Source of the DNA: CAYVBJ01 sp964449075
Lineage (GTDB): Bacteria > Bacteroidota > Rhodothermia > Balneolales > Balneolaceae
Direction: 5' to 3'
Assembly: GCA_964449075.1 (NCBI GenBank)
Contig: CAYVBJ010000008.1
Location: 1 to 64,000, forward strand
Length of the DNA stretch: 64,000 nucleotides
Part shown: positions 54,734 through 63,276 of the stretch, one piece after another
How positions within the stretch are numbered: position 1 is the stretch's first letter
Layout of the letters: the number at the start of each line of letters is the position of its first letter
Notes under the pieces: model-generated
The model's database searches: none
Seen by the model: the letters and a program-made list of their open reading frames with translations, nothing else
What the model was told of the DNA's origin: nothing
Translations under genes and position numbers: made by a program

Positions 54734-54751
54734 ATAAAATGTTTATTTGAT
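54729..54751. promoter_or_regulatory. Perfect 10+3+10 inverted repeat beside the FNR-like box
   Basis: The arms ATCAAATAAA and TTTATTTGAT surround 3 bases. It overlaps the FNR-like box and may be an extra operator for the same genes. Confidence 0.4.
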
Positions 54752-54803
54752 GAAGGAGATCTCTGTAATATCAAGTCTGTATAAGATATTCGATCCCGAA
54801 TTA

Positions 54804-56861
54804 TTATTTTTCCAAATTTCCTCTCACATCCACTGCATATGCACCACTTCCGTTTTCCATTACATATAGAGGATTAATTTCCATTTCGGATATTTCAGGG
54901 TGATAATGAGCAATAAAACTCATTTTTAACAAAATATCTATAACGGCTTTTCTGTCACCCGGCAGCAGATTTCTCCATCCTTGTAATTTTTTACCTGCAA
55001 TGGTGGAATCCACTAATCTCTCCGCTTCCAGCTGACACAGCGGAGCAATTGCTGTCTCAATATCTTTATAAAGTTCCACATCTGTACCGCCTGAACCAAA
55101 CAATACTGCGGGTCCAAACTGCGGATCCTGTTTTATTCCAATAATAACTTCCTGCCCATTTTTCAGCATCTTCTGTATCAAAACTCCCTCGAACTCAAAT
55201 CCCATTCTCTCTGCGGTTTCTGAGATCTCATTCCATGCCTTGAGAACATCTTCTTCGGCAGCCAGGTTGATTTTGACACCACCAATATCAGATTTATGTG
55301 TGTGCTTTTCGGATACCACCTTCATTACCACCGGGTAACCAATCTTGGCTGAGGCATCCACAGCTTGCTTCAGAGAGCTGACTCTTTTCTGTGGAACTGC
55401 AGGAATACCATATTTCTCCAGGATCTGAAACCACTCTTTGTTTTCTAAATGGGAACCAATATTCTCTTTCTTAAAGTCAATTTTAATTTTTTCGCGGTTT
55501 TTTATCATTTCAAGCCACTCTTTTCTCTGAACCATAGCCGACAATACGGAAGCCGATCGTTCAGGAAAAGAGACATTTGGCACTTTTCGCTTATGCAGAA
55601 TGGCAAGTGCTTCGTCAACGGATGCTTTTCCCATGATGGAAGCTATCACCGGCTTGTTGTGAAGTCCGGCTGCTTCACCCACAACTTCGGCAAGGCTGGC
55701 CGGCAGGAACCAATCCTGCGGGGCCTGAATTACGATTACAGCATCAACATTCTCATCTGTTAGCAGAGACTCGAGAGCGAGTGTATAGGTAGCAGGCCCC
55801 GATCCCGCCAGAACATCTACCGGGTTACTGCAGCTTGCTGCCTTGGGCAGTCTCTTTTTTAAGTAGTTTTTTGTTTCATCAGAGAGTTCTGAAAGCTCTA
55901 ATCCAAATTTTTCCAGGGCATCAACAGCTAAAATTGCGGGTCCGCCCGCATTCGTCAAAACCGCAACTCTCCGGCCTTCCGGCAGCGGCTGCCAGGCGAG
56001 AGCCCGTGCCCAATCAAACATCTCCTCCATTGTATGGGCTTCCAGAGCACCGCATTTCCTGAACGCGGCGCTGTGAACTTCTTTGCTTCCGGCCAGTGCT
56101 CCGGTATGTGAGGAGACCGCCTCTGCACCCTTACTGCTCTGGCCGCCCTTTAGAACAATAAGTGGTTTTTCACGTGCGATTCTTTCTGCTCTTTTGAGAA
56201 ACATCCTTCCATCCGAAATTCCTTCAATATAAGCTGTGACTACCCCGGTTTGAGGATCTTCACCGATTACATCAATCATTTCTGTTTCAGTTACATCAAT
56301 CTGGTTACCCAAACTCGCAATCCTCGAAAAGCCGACACCGGCACCACATGCCCAGTCAATAACAGCCGCAACCATCGCCCCCGATTGAGATATAAAACCG
56401 ATATCTCCCTGTTCCGGCATTCCCACAACAAATGTGGTATTTACAGGCGTGTGGGTGTCAATTGTTCCAATACAGTTGGGGCCAATAATTCTGATTCCGT
56501 GCTTATCTGCAATCTTTTTTACCTGTTGTTCCAGTTTCACTCCCTCTTCCCCCGTCTCTCCAAATCCACCGCTCACAATGACGGTATATTTTACACCGGC
56601 TTCACCGCACTCTTTTAATACGGACGGAACTGTGGCAGCGGGGACCACAATCACAGCAAGATCTGCCGGCTTCGGAAGGTTACCAATGGACTTATAACAT
56701 TGAACACCCAAAATTTCTGAGGCAAATTTATGAACCGGGTAGATGTTTCCCTTGAACTTGTATTTCAAAAGATTTCTGACTACTCCATAACCCAGTTTAT
56801 GCGGATCTCTCGAAGCCCCGATGACAGCGATATTTGCCGGTTTAAAAAAAGTTTCAATCAT
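54804..56861 (-). CDS. Acyl/acetyl-CoA synthetase (ADP-forming), fused alpha-beta
   Basis: A 685-residue cytoplasmic enzyme making ATP from acyl-CoA, ADP and Pi. Domains in order: CoA-binding Rossmann (IAVIGASRDPHKLGYGVVRNL), succinyl-CoA ligase-like domain with SSHTGALAGS, whose His is the phosphohistidine site, and a C-terminal ATP-grasp domain (VMKVVSEKHTHKSDIGGVKI, FGSGGTDVELYKDI). The fused alpha-beta order is known in archaea and in bacteria. It may act on acetyl-CoA, or on other acyl-CoAs from amino-acid breakdown. No partner gene overlaps it. Confidence 0.9.
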   Translation of the reverse strand: MIETFFKPANIAVIGASRDPHKLGYGVVRNLLKYKFKGNIYPVHKFASEILGVQCYKSIGNLPKPADLAVIVVPAATVPSVLKECGEAGVKYTVIVSGGFGETGEEGVKLEQQVKKIADKHGIRIIGPNCIGTIDTHTPVNTTFVVGMPEQGDIGFISQSGAMVAAVIDWACGAGVGFSRIASLGNQIDVTETEMIDVIGEDPQTGVVTAYIEGISDGRMFLKRAERIAREKPLIVLKGGQSSKGAEAVSSHTGALAGSKEVHSAAFRKCGALEAHTMEEMFDWARALAWQPLPEGRRVAVLTNAGGPAILAVDALEKFGLELSELSDETKNYLKKRLPKAASCSNPVDVLAGSGPATYTLALESLLTDENVDAVIVIQAPQDWFLPASLAEVVGEAAGLHNKPVIASIMGKASVDEALAILHKRKVPNVSFPERSASVLSAMVQRKEWLEMIKNREKIKIDFKKENIGSHLENKEWFQILEKYGIPAVPQKRVSSLKQAVDASAKIGYPVVMKVVSEKHTHKSDIGGVKINLAAEEDVLKAWNEISETAERMGFEFEGVLIQKMLKNGQEVIIGIKQDPQFGPAVLFGSGGTDVELYKDIETAIAPLCQLEAERLVDSTIAGKKLQGWRNLLPGDRKAVIDILLKMSFIAHYHPEISEMEINPLYVMENGSGAYAVDVRGNLEK

Positions 56862-56910
56862 GTTTAACAGATGTATTCAAAATTAAAAAAGGTTTAGCCG
56901 CACCGGGAAG

Positions 56911-58302
56911 TTAGTATGTTTCGAACCTGGATTGAAAAAAACGGAGATATTCCGGCTCATAGACAAACCGAAGGCCTGATATTGAATCACGTTTTTGGTA
57001 TACCGCTTCTACTGATTCTGCTACAACATCCATGTGAGCCTGGGTGTAAACCCTTCGCGGGATCGTTAAGCGGACAAGTTCAAGATCCGGATAATTATGC
57101 TCACCGGTTTCTGCATTTCTCCCGGATGAAACAACACCGCGCTCCATTGCCCTGACCCCGGCGTCCAGATAGAGCTCGGCAGTGAGTGCCTGTGCCGGAA
57201 GTTTATCCTGAGATAAATGGGATAATATCTTTTTTGCATTCAGAAAAACTCCATGACTTCCTACAGGACGCGCAATCGGGACATCCATCCCGATCAGTCT
57301 CTCACCGAGATACTGTACCTGGCCAACCCTTGCACGAATATGATCTTCTTCAACTGATTCCGTGATCCCGATTGCAAGTGCTTCCATATCACGACCGGCC
57401 ATTCCGCCATACGTGTGAAGACCTTCATAGATTACCACCATATTCTTGGCTTTGTCGAACAGTTCCTCATCATTTACAGCAAGAAAACCTCCAATGTTTA
57501 CCAGCGCATCTTTTTTAGCACTCATTGTGGCGCCGTCCGTCAGAGAACAAATTTCCCGAACAATTTCGGAAACAGTAAATTGGTCACAACCCTGTTCCCG
57601 TTCTTTAATGAACCAGGCGTTTTCAGCAACACGGGTCATATCATGAATGATCTTGATCCCGTGCTTTTGTGTCAGACCTCTCACCTGTTTCAAATTTTCA
57701 AGTGAAATTGGCTGCCCCCCTGCCATATTCACAGTGGTTGCTATTGAGATGTAGGGAATTCTATCAGCACCAACTTTCCCAATCAAATCTTCCAGTTTGC
57801 CGAGATCGATATTTCCTTTAAACGGATGTTCGTTTTCAGGATCGTGAGCTTCATCAATAATCACATCCACAAATTTTCCACCTGCCAGCTCCTGATGAAG
57901 TTTCGTTGTTGTGAAATACATATTGCCGGGTATCACATCCCCTTCACTTATCATCAGACGTGAAATAATATGCTCGGCCGCCCGTCCCTGGTGTGTAGGC
58001 ACTACATACCGATATCCATAGTACTTCCGGATCGTATCTTCGAGATGATAAAAGTTTTCACTGCCTGCGTAGGCTTCGTCTCCCATCATCATACCTGCCC
58101 ATTGATGATTACTCATAGCTGAGGTTCCGCTATCTGTTAAAAGATCAATGTATACATCCCGCGAACGCAGCAGAAATGTGTTGTAACCTGCATCCTGAAT
58201 TGCTTTTTCGCGTTCTTCCCTGGTTGTCATTCGAACCGGTTCTACCATTTTGATTTTATATGGCTCAGCCCACGACCTTTTTTCATTTTCCGATCTATGC
58301 AT
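56911..58302 (-). CDS. Tyrosine phenol-lyase / tryptophanase family PLP enzyme (TPL type)
   Basis: A 463-residue PLP enzyme that breaks tyrosine to phenol, pyruvate and ammonia, or tryptophan to indole. The PLP Lys is Lys264 in MSAKKDALVNIGG. Residues that separate the two activities point to tyrosine: MERG with Arg388 corresponds to Arg381 of tyrosine phenol-lyase, where tryptophanase has Ile, and NMYFTTTKLHQE keeps the Thr of TPL. So TPL is my first choice; substrate must be measured. A possible Rrf2-type operator lies 25 bases upstream. It is divergent from the 58407 gene. Confidence 0.9.
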   Translation of the reverse strand: MHRSENEKRSWAEPYKIKMVEPVRMTTREEREKAIQDAGYNTFLLRSRDVYIDLLTDSGTSAMSNHQWAGMMMGDEAYAGSENFYHLEDTIRKYYGYRYVVPTHQGRAAEHIISRLMISEGDVIPGNMYFTTTKLHQELAGGKFVDVIIDEAHDPENEHPFKGNIDLGKLEDLIGKVGADRIPYISIATTVNMAGGQPISLENLKQVRGLTQKHGIKIIHDMTRVAENAWFIKEREQGCDQFTVSEIVREICSLTDGATMSAKKDALVNIGGFLAVNDEELFDKAKNMVVIYEGLHTYGGMAGRDMEALAIGITESVEEDHIRARVGQVQYLGERLIGMDVPIARPVGSHGVFLNAKKILSHLSQDKLPAQALTAELYLDAGVRAMERGVVSSGRNAETGEHNYPDLELVRLTIPRRVYTQAHMDVVAESVEAVYQKRDSISGLRFVYEPEYLRFFQSRFETY

Positions 58303-58326
58303 GTAATGGTTTTGATTTAGAAGTAT

Positions 58327-58346
58327 AAAAGAGTATTTTGTCTTTA
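58327..58346. promoter_or_regulatory. Weaker Rrf2-type operator candidate between divergent genes
   Basis: AAAAGAGTATTTTGTCTTTA matches the 51622 site at 16 of 20 bases and lies 25-44 bases upstream of the TPL gene and about 60 upstream of the 58407 gene. Confidence 0.35.
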
Positions 58347-58406
58347 AATTTATCTTTATTTTATAGATTATAAAAACCCTTTCGTAAAATTTTTAAAGAA
58401 TTACCC

Positions 58407-60212
58407 ATGTTTCAAAATCAACACCATTTTCATATTCCTGTAATGGGACTCGGCCATTCGGCAGACAGTCCTATCCGGGTTGCACACCTCGGAATAAATT
58501 CAGTCATCTCTATTGTAGATGATCAGTTATTGGAAAGCATCCGAAAATACTATTCACAAAAATTTGAACTCCCCTACAAAAATATTCCTCGTTCTGCAGA
58601 AGACGGTCGGGCAAAAAGAGTAACTGCCTACCTTGAAACTGTGCATGAAATCGTGCAGAAGAAATTTGATGAGTTAAAAGAGATGCCGCTTTTTAGCGGT
58701 ACAGAGAAAGATCGTTATTTCTCCATGCTGCCCGATTCAAATCCTCTAAAAAAGAGTTATAATCTGATTGCTTCACTCGGGGATGAGGACGCGAGAAATG
58801 AATATATCCGGAATCTGACAGAGGCTATGCGTCCCGGCTCCATTGATGTAAACATCATGGCAAAAGTAGACGCTCTTCGTATGGACGAAAACGATGAACC
58901 TTTGTTAGCGGAACAGAGTGATGCAAGTGCTTCATTAAGAGGGTTCGCAAAAAGCTCTCTATCATCGGGATTGGTTTTATCAGCCGGATTTAATCCGCGA
59001 TTGTACAACTATCTTTCAGAGTTCAAAGATTTTTACAGAGACAGCACAGGAAACCTGAAAAAGAAAATCATATTAAAAGTAAGTGATTTCCGGTCCGCAC
59101 TGATCCAGGGAAAATTCCTGGCTAAAAAGGGCCTCGAAGTGAGTGAATTCCGGATCGAATCGGGCCTGAATTGCGGTGGTCATGCTTTCCCATCCGATGG
59201 CCAACTCCTGCCGGTACTGCTTCAGGAATTCCGGGAAAGAAGAGATCAGCTTGCAGACACGTTCCGTCCGATGATTCAACAGTTTTATGAATCACAGGGA
59301 TGGGATTACCCGGGAGTTTCTGCTGAAGAGTCTTCACCTGCAGTTACAGTTCAGGGCGGAATCGGCACAAGCGGGGAGATGCAACGTCTTTTTAACGATT
59401 TTGATGTAGACGGAACCGGCTGGGGAACCCCGTTTTTACTGGTTCCGGAGGCAACATGTGTGGATGAAGAAACTACAAAACTACTCGAAAGAGCGGGTGA
59501 AAAGGATCTCTATTTGAGTAATGTTTCACCATTTGGAATTCCGTTCAATAACGTTCGCGGCTCCGGTTCTCAAAATTACACACGCAAAAAGGTGGAAGAG
59601 GGCAAACCGGGTTCAAAATGTCCGAAGGGATTCCTGGTATCCAATACTGAATTCACGAAAAATCCTATTTGCACGGCTTCAAGCCAGTATCAGCTATTAA
59701 AAGTGAATCAGATAGAAGAAAGTGACCTGGATAGAACTGAAAAAGAGAATCAGAAAACAGATGTGCTGCAAAAAACCTGCCTCTGTACAAACCTCGGATC
59801 AGGAGCTCTAATCCGTCTTGGAATCCGGAAACAGGATTATGGCAGACAATCTGTTTGCCCCGGTTCAAACCTCGCATGGTTTAACCGCACATACAGCCTG
59901 GAGGAGATGACAGATCATATTTACGGCCGCGGCCCGTCACTTGTACCCGAAAATCGTCCGCATATGTTTGCACGCGAAATGGTAATGTATGTGGATTATC
60001 TTGAAAGCCTTCTGAATCAGGCGGGTTCTGACAGCAGTCAGCTGAAAAAATTGAATAAAATCAGAAAGAACCTCTTTAACGGCATGGAACACTGTCTTGA
60101 AATAGCAGCGCTGGAACCATACGATAACGAGAACCTTGGATCCCTGCGCGCAGTGGTTTACGAGCAGCGCGAACGGCTGGAAAAATTATTCAAGGAAATT
60201 GAAGTGGTTTGA
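58407..60212 (+). CDS. Unknown 601-residue protein with Cys-rich C-terminal half
   Basis: Not recognised. There is no signal peptide, so it is cytoplasmic. The N-terminus (IPVMGLGHSADSPIRVAHLGINSVISIVDD) has a beta-alpha look; LNCGGHAFPSDG and VQGGIGTSGEMQRL...VDGTGWGTPFLLVPEATCVDEE resemble the phosphate/flavin-binding turns of TIM-barrel flavoenzymes such as nitronate monooxygenase, so a TIM barrel is possible. The last third has KCPKGF, PICT, TCLCTN and VCPGSN, a cysteine set that could hold an Fe-S cluster. It is divergent from the tyrosine phenol-lyase gene and shares the promoter region, hinting at a common pathway. Function unknown. Confidence 0.65.
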   Translation: MFQNQHHFHIPVMGLGHSADSPIRVAHLGINSVISIVDDQLLESIRKYYSQKFELPYKNIPRSAEDGRAKRVTAYLETVHEIVQKKFDELKEMPLFSGTEKDRYFSMLPDSNPLKKSYNLIASLGDEDARNEYIRNLTEAMRPGSIDVNIMAKVDALRMDENDEPLLAEQSDASASLRGFAKSSLSSGLVLSAGFNPRLYNYLSEFKDFYRDSTGNLKKKIILKVSDFRSALIQGKFLAKKGLEVSEFRIESGLNCGGHAFPSDGQLLPVLLQEFRERRDQLADTFRPMIQQFYESQGWDYPGVSAEESSPAVTVQGGIGTSGEMQRLFNDFDVDGTGWGTPFLLVPEATCVDEETTKLLERAGEKDLYLSNVSPFGIPFNNVRGSGSQNYTRKKVEEGKPGSKCPKGFLVSNTEFTKNPICTASSQYQLLKVNQIEESDLDRTEKENQKTDVLQKTCLCTNLGSGALIRLGIRKQDYGRQSVCPGSNLAWFNRTYSLEEMTDHIYGRGPSLVPENRPHMFAREMVMYVDYLESLLNQAGSDSSQLKKLNKIRKNLFNGMEHCLEIAALEPYDNENLGSLRAVVYEQRERLEKLFKEIEVV

Positions 60213-60513
60213 TGAATTATGATTTCATTTAATTAGAAGTTTTTATTTCGTATTTCCATTGACTGGTAGCTTACCTAAATGAAAATTTCATTTTTTCGAA
60301 ACCGGACCTCTTTTGCTTATCAAGCAGAAGATCAATCCGGTTTCCGAGAAAACCACAGTGCATCAGATTATAATCTGATACAATCATTATATACCGGCAT
60401 CCCTTCTCCCTTTTACGTTTTATCCGTTCATAAAAAATCTCATGTAATACTCCCTGAAAAGAGTCTTATATTTACAGATATTTCTTGATAATCTGCCATT
60501 TAACCACTGAAAC
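60213..60513. other. Gap holding a long hairpin (60298-60344)
   Basis: GAAACCGGA (60298-60306) pairs with TCCGGTTTC (60336-60344), and inside it CTTTTGCTT (60310) pairs with AAGCAGAAG (60322-60330) with one G-U. This stem of about 18 pairs is the main structure in the 301 bases. A 69-residue ORF (60279-60488) crosses it but has no family, so I do not call it a gene. Confidence 0.45.
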
Positions 60514-62361
60514 TTGGCCAATACGAATAAAAAACAGATCACGCTCAACAGGGAGAGTCACGAACATACACGAAGGCTGAAAAAAAGTCTGAATAAGATT
60601 AAGTGGTCGCATGCACTGATGCAGATTTTCTGGACTGCAGGACCGGTAACTACTCTGGGATTGATTGGCGGCTATTATATCGGGTATGGTACCATGCCTT
60701 CCCTGCAGCTGCTTATCTATTTCATAAGCTTTACTGTTTTTTCAGGCATTATCGGGCTTATTGCCAAGGTAGTTTATGATGGTACGCGGGGTCACCTGGA
60801 AGAGCAAACTGAACGTGACATACTCGCTGTGACTGATAAACTTGCTGATTTAATATTGGTTGCCCGTGATAAAATCGTGCAGGATCAAGAAGGTAAATTC
60901 CGCCAGCGTGAGGCTGCACTTCAACTGCTGAGACGGGTAGATTTAACTCCTTACGGAGTAACTATTGCATTTACAGATTTGACAGACAACCGGGAAATCG
61001 GTGAAATCATGGGCAGAATTTTTGCCTACAGAAAAATTGGTCTGCAAACCAAAGTTCGTGATTTATATTCCATCTACCGAAAAGAGATCGATGATATCGC
61101 AAGTGATTTAGAAAAAAAATCACCGGGGGCAGCAAAGGAGTTGAAGCTTTGGTTTACAGGTAATTTGTCGGGACGCTTAAAGTATGGAGTAAGACGCGAA
61201 AAACATTTTCTACAGCGGGTTATGTCAGCTATTGAAAATAACAACCCCTTTATCATGACCTTTCGTGATGTGGAAGAGATGATGATCCTGGCGTTTGAGC
61301 TCATCAGCGGCAGAGAGATTCCAACCTTGATTTTCAGCTATCCGGGTAACTGGAAACATGCATCGGCACTCGATGAAGTTGAGAAAAAAAGAAGTTTATA
61401 CAGGGTTGCCCAGGCCAGGGGTGGAAACAGAATAAGAGCTCTGGCAAGTTATTTAACAGAGTCTCAGTTTGTCGCAGCAGAAGAGATACCTGAGGGCCTT
61501 GATATAAATACATTGATTAAAAATGTAACTGAGGTAATAGACCGGCTGACTGAAGAAGCAAAAAAACCTGCAGAAAATAATGGACTATCAGGCAAAAAAC
61601 GGAAACAGCTGGCTTCTTTAATGGAAAACTGCCTGGAATTATATGAGATGGCGCATCAAGGATACAGGGAGTCAGCTAAACGTCATAAAGAGTTGATACA
61701 GGCTCTGAAAAAATGGGAAAAGATAATTTCTGAAGAGACAGGCCGGCCGGCCAAAGTAAAAGTTGGTTCAGGGAGAAAGGGAATACGGATTAAAGAGAAT
61801 GTCATTTCGCTGAACGAACATTCGAGGCAGTTAGTTTGCAGACATCTGAAGTGGTACTTTGAGAAAGAAAATATTCAAAAAAACAGCTATTCTCTTTTAT
61901 CATCTTTTTATAGTGAAAGCGGGATGGCAGCCAGGCTGCTGGCCATTGAAATTGCTGTGGCTCTTGAACCCCACATCAGAATATCAAAACCAGAAATTCA
62001 GCGGAATATTAATGCTACAAAAGCGATCTATCTTGGCGGACTTTCTCCCGATATGAGTGCCGTCCAAAAGCAGGAGTTTGGGAAACAAATGTCCCGCGAA
62101 GTTGATAATGGGCTGGAACTGGCCGCCCTGAGACTGGCAGATACACTTGTGCATCAATATCACGCTGATTTAAGTGATGATGCAATTGAATTTCTTCACT
62201 ATAATTACAATGCCAACCTGAAATTGCTTGAAAGAGTAGCAAACCGGAAAAAATCAATATCTCCCTCCTTACACGATATACAGGAGATACCACCCTCAAT
62301 ACGCAGACCAAAAGCAGAGTGGAAAAAAAGCTTGCAGAATATTAAAAAAGCTACATCATAA
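60514..62361 (+). CDS. Membrane protein of unknown function (615 residues)
   Basis: Starts at TTG 60514 (MANTNKKQITLN). Two membrane helices follow near the N-terminus (MQIFWTAGPVTTLGLIGGYY and LLIYFISFTVFSGIIGLIAKVVY), then a long helical soluble domain of about 500 residues with many Glu, Lys and Leu, likely coiled-coil (VTDKLADLILVARDKIVQDQEG). LEEQTERDILAVTDKL leads into it. Nothing is recognised further. It should sit in the inner membrane with the large part in the cytoplasm. No operon partner is seen. Confidence 0.6.
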   Translation: MANTNKKQITLNRESHEHTRRLKKSLNKIKWSHALMQIFWTAGPVTTLGLIGGYYIGYGTMPSLQLLIYFISFTVFSGIIGLIAKVVYDGTRGHLEEQTERDILAVTDKLADLILVARDKIVQDQEGKFRQREAALQLLRRVDLTPYGVTIAFTDLTDNREIGEIMGRIFAYRKIGLQTKVRDLYSIYRKEIDDIASDLEKKSPGAAKELKLWFTGNLSGRLKYGVRREKHFLQRVMSAIENNNPFIMTFRDVEEMMILAFELISGREIPTLIFSYPGNWKHASALDEVEKKRSLYRVAQARGGNRIRALASYLTESQFVAAEEIPEGLDINTLIKNVTEVIDRLTEEAKKPAENNGLSGKKRKQLASLMENCLELYEMAHQGYRESAKRHKELIQALKKWEKIISEETGRPAKVKVGSGRKGIRIKENVISLNEHSRQLVCRHLKWYFEKENIQKNSYSLLSSFYSESGMAARLLAIEIAVALEPHIRISKPEIQRNINATKAIYLGGLSPDMSAVQKQEFGKQMSREVDNGLELAALRLADTLVHQYHADLSDDAIEFLHYNYNANLKLLERVANRKKSISPSLHDIQEIPPSIRRPKAEWKKSLQNIKKATS

Positions 62362-62405
62362 GACACCAAACGGCTGATAGCCAAAAGTTTATAGCTTCAC
62401 CCTTA

Positions 62406-63164
62406 TTAAATTTCCCGGTGGTTTACAATCTGACCCTGCGAAAAATTGCCTTTCTCACACCACCTCAGCAATCGTTTTGCAAGATCATCGGGATCATTTA
62501 ACTCCCCTTTTTCATATGCCTCCACAAAACTTTCAACATGCAGAAAATCTTCTTTGTCTGTTTCCCTTATCACAGATTGCATATCCGTATCCGTCCTTCC
62601 CGGGTTAAATGCAAAAACATTGACAGGGAATTTCTCTTTTTCCTGCTCAAGGCCCATCGTTTCAGTGAAGTGATGTAACGCAGCTTTTCCCGATCCATAA
62701 AGCGCCCATCCATAATACGGGTGATTAGCTGCCCCGGACCCGATATTAACAACCCATTTCTCAAAATCTTTATCCTGCAATTCTCCGGTAAAAAGATGAG
62801 ACCAGGCCAGTGGTGTAGATACATTCAGGGAAATATGTGAGAGAAGTGTTGACACATCTTTTTTCCCGACTTTTCCAATCGGTTCAAGCATTCCTGCATT
62901 ATTAAAAAGCCAGGCTGAACTGATATCATCCCACAAAATTTGGCCCAGCTGATTCCGGAAATAATCAACTGCCCGCTCGGTTTTTGATAAGTCCAGCGAG
63001 TGCCACTCTACCGTTACACCCATTTTCGACAATTCCTCATCCAGGTCGCTGTTTTTGGTTCGCGAATAGAGATGCATCTCTGTATCCGGTCCGGCCCAGG
63101 CTCTCGCCATTGCAGCGCCGATTCCCTTGCTGCCACCCGTAATAAAAACAATGCGTCTGCTCAT
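62406..63164 (-). CDS. Short-chain dehydrogenase/reductase
   Basis: I start at ATG 63164 (MSRRIVFITGGSKGIG), 252 residues; the frame extends back to 63218 but the extra residues are Lys-rich and unlike an SDR. The NADP(H) motif TGGSKGIG, NNAG and the catalytic YGSGK with the Ser of NIGSGAA are present. The wording is closest to the sepiapterin/benzil reductase-like (YueD-like) group. Substrate unknown. Cytoplasmic. Confidence 0.85.
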   Translation of the reverse strand: MSRRIVFITGGSKGIGAAMARAWAGPDTEMHLYSRTKNSDLDEELSKMGVTVEWHSLDLSKTERAVDYFRNQLGQILWDDISSAWLFNNAGMLEPIGKVGKKDVSTLLSHISLNVSTPLAWSHLFTGELQDKDFEKWVVNIGSGAANHPYYGWALYGSGKAALHHFTETMGLEQEKEKFPVNVFAFNPGRTDTDMQSVIRETDKEDFLHVESFVEAYEKGELNDPDDLAKRLLRWCEKGNFSQGQIVNHREI

Positions 63165-63276
63165 AATACTTTTCTTTTTTTGTGATTTTTCATGCTTCTT
63201 ATCAGAATAACAGCACACAATCGTATATTGTTCATATTCGTGAAATCCAAAGCCGATGTAGAGACGGAATTCCCGA

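Noticed and set aside
60279..60488. 69-residue ORF in the gap before 60514
   Set aside because: It crosses a strong RNA hairpin, has no recognisable family and no ribosome-binding signal.
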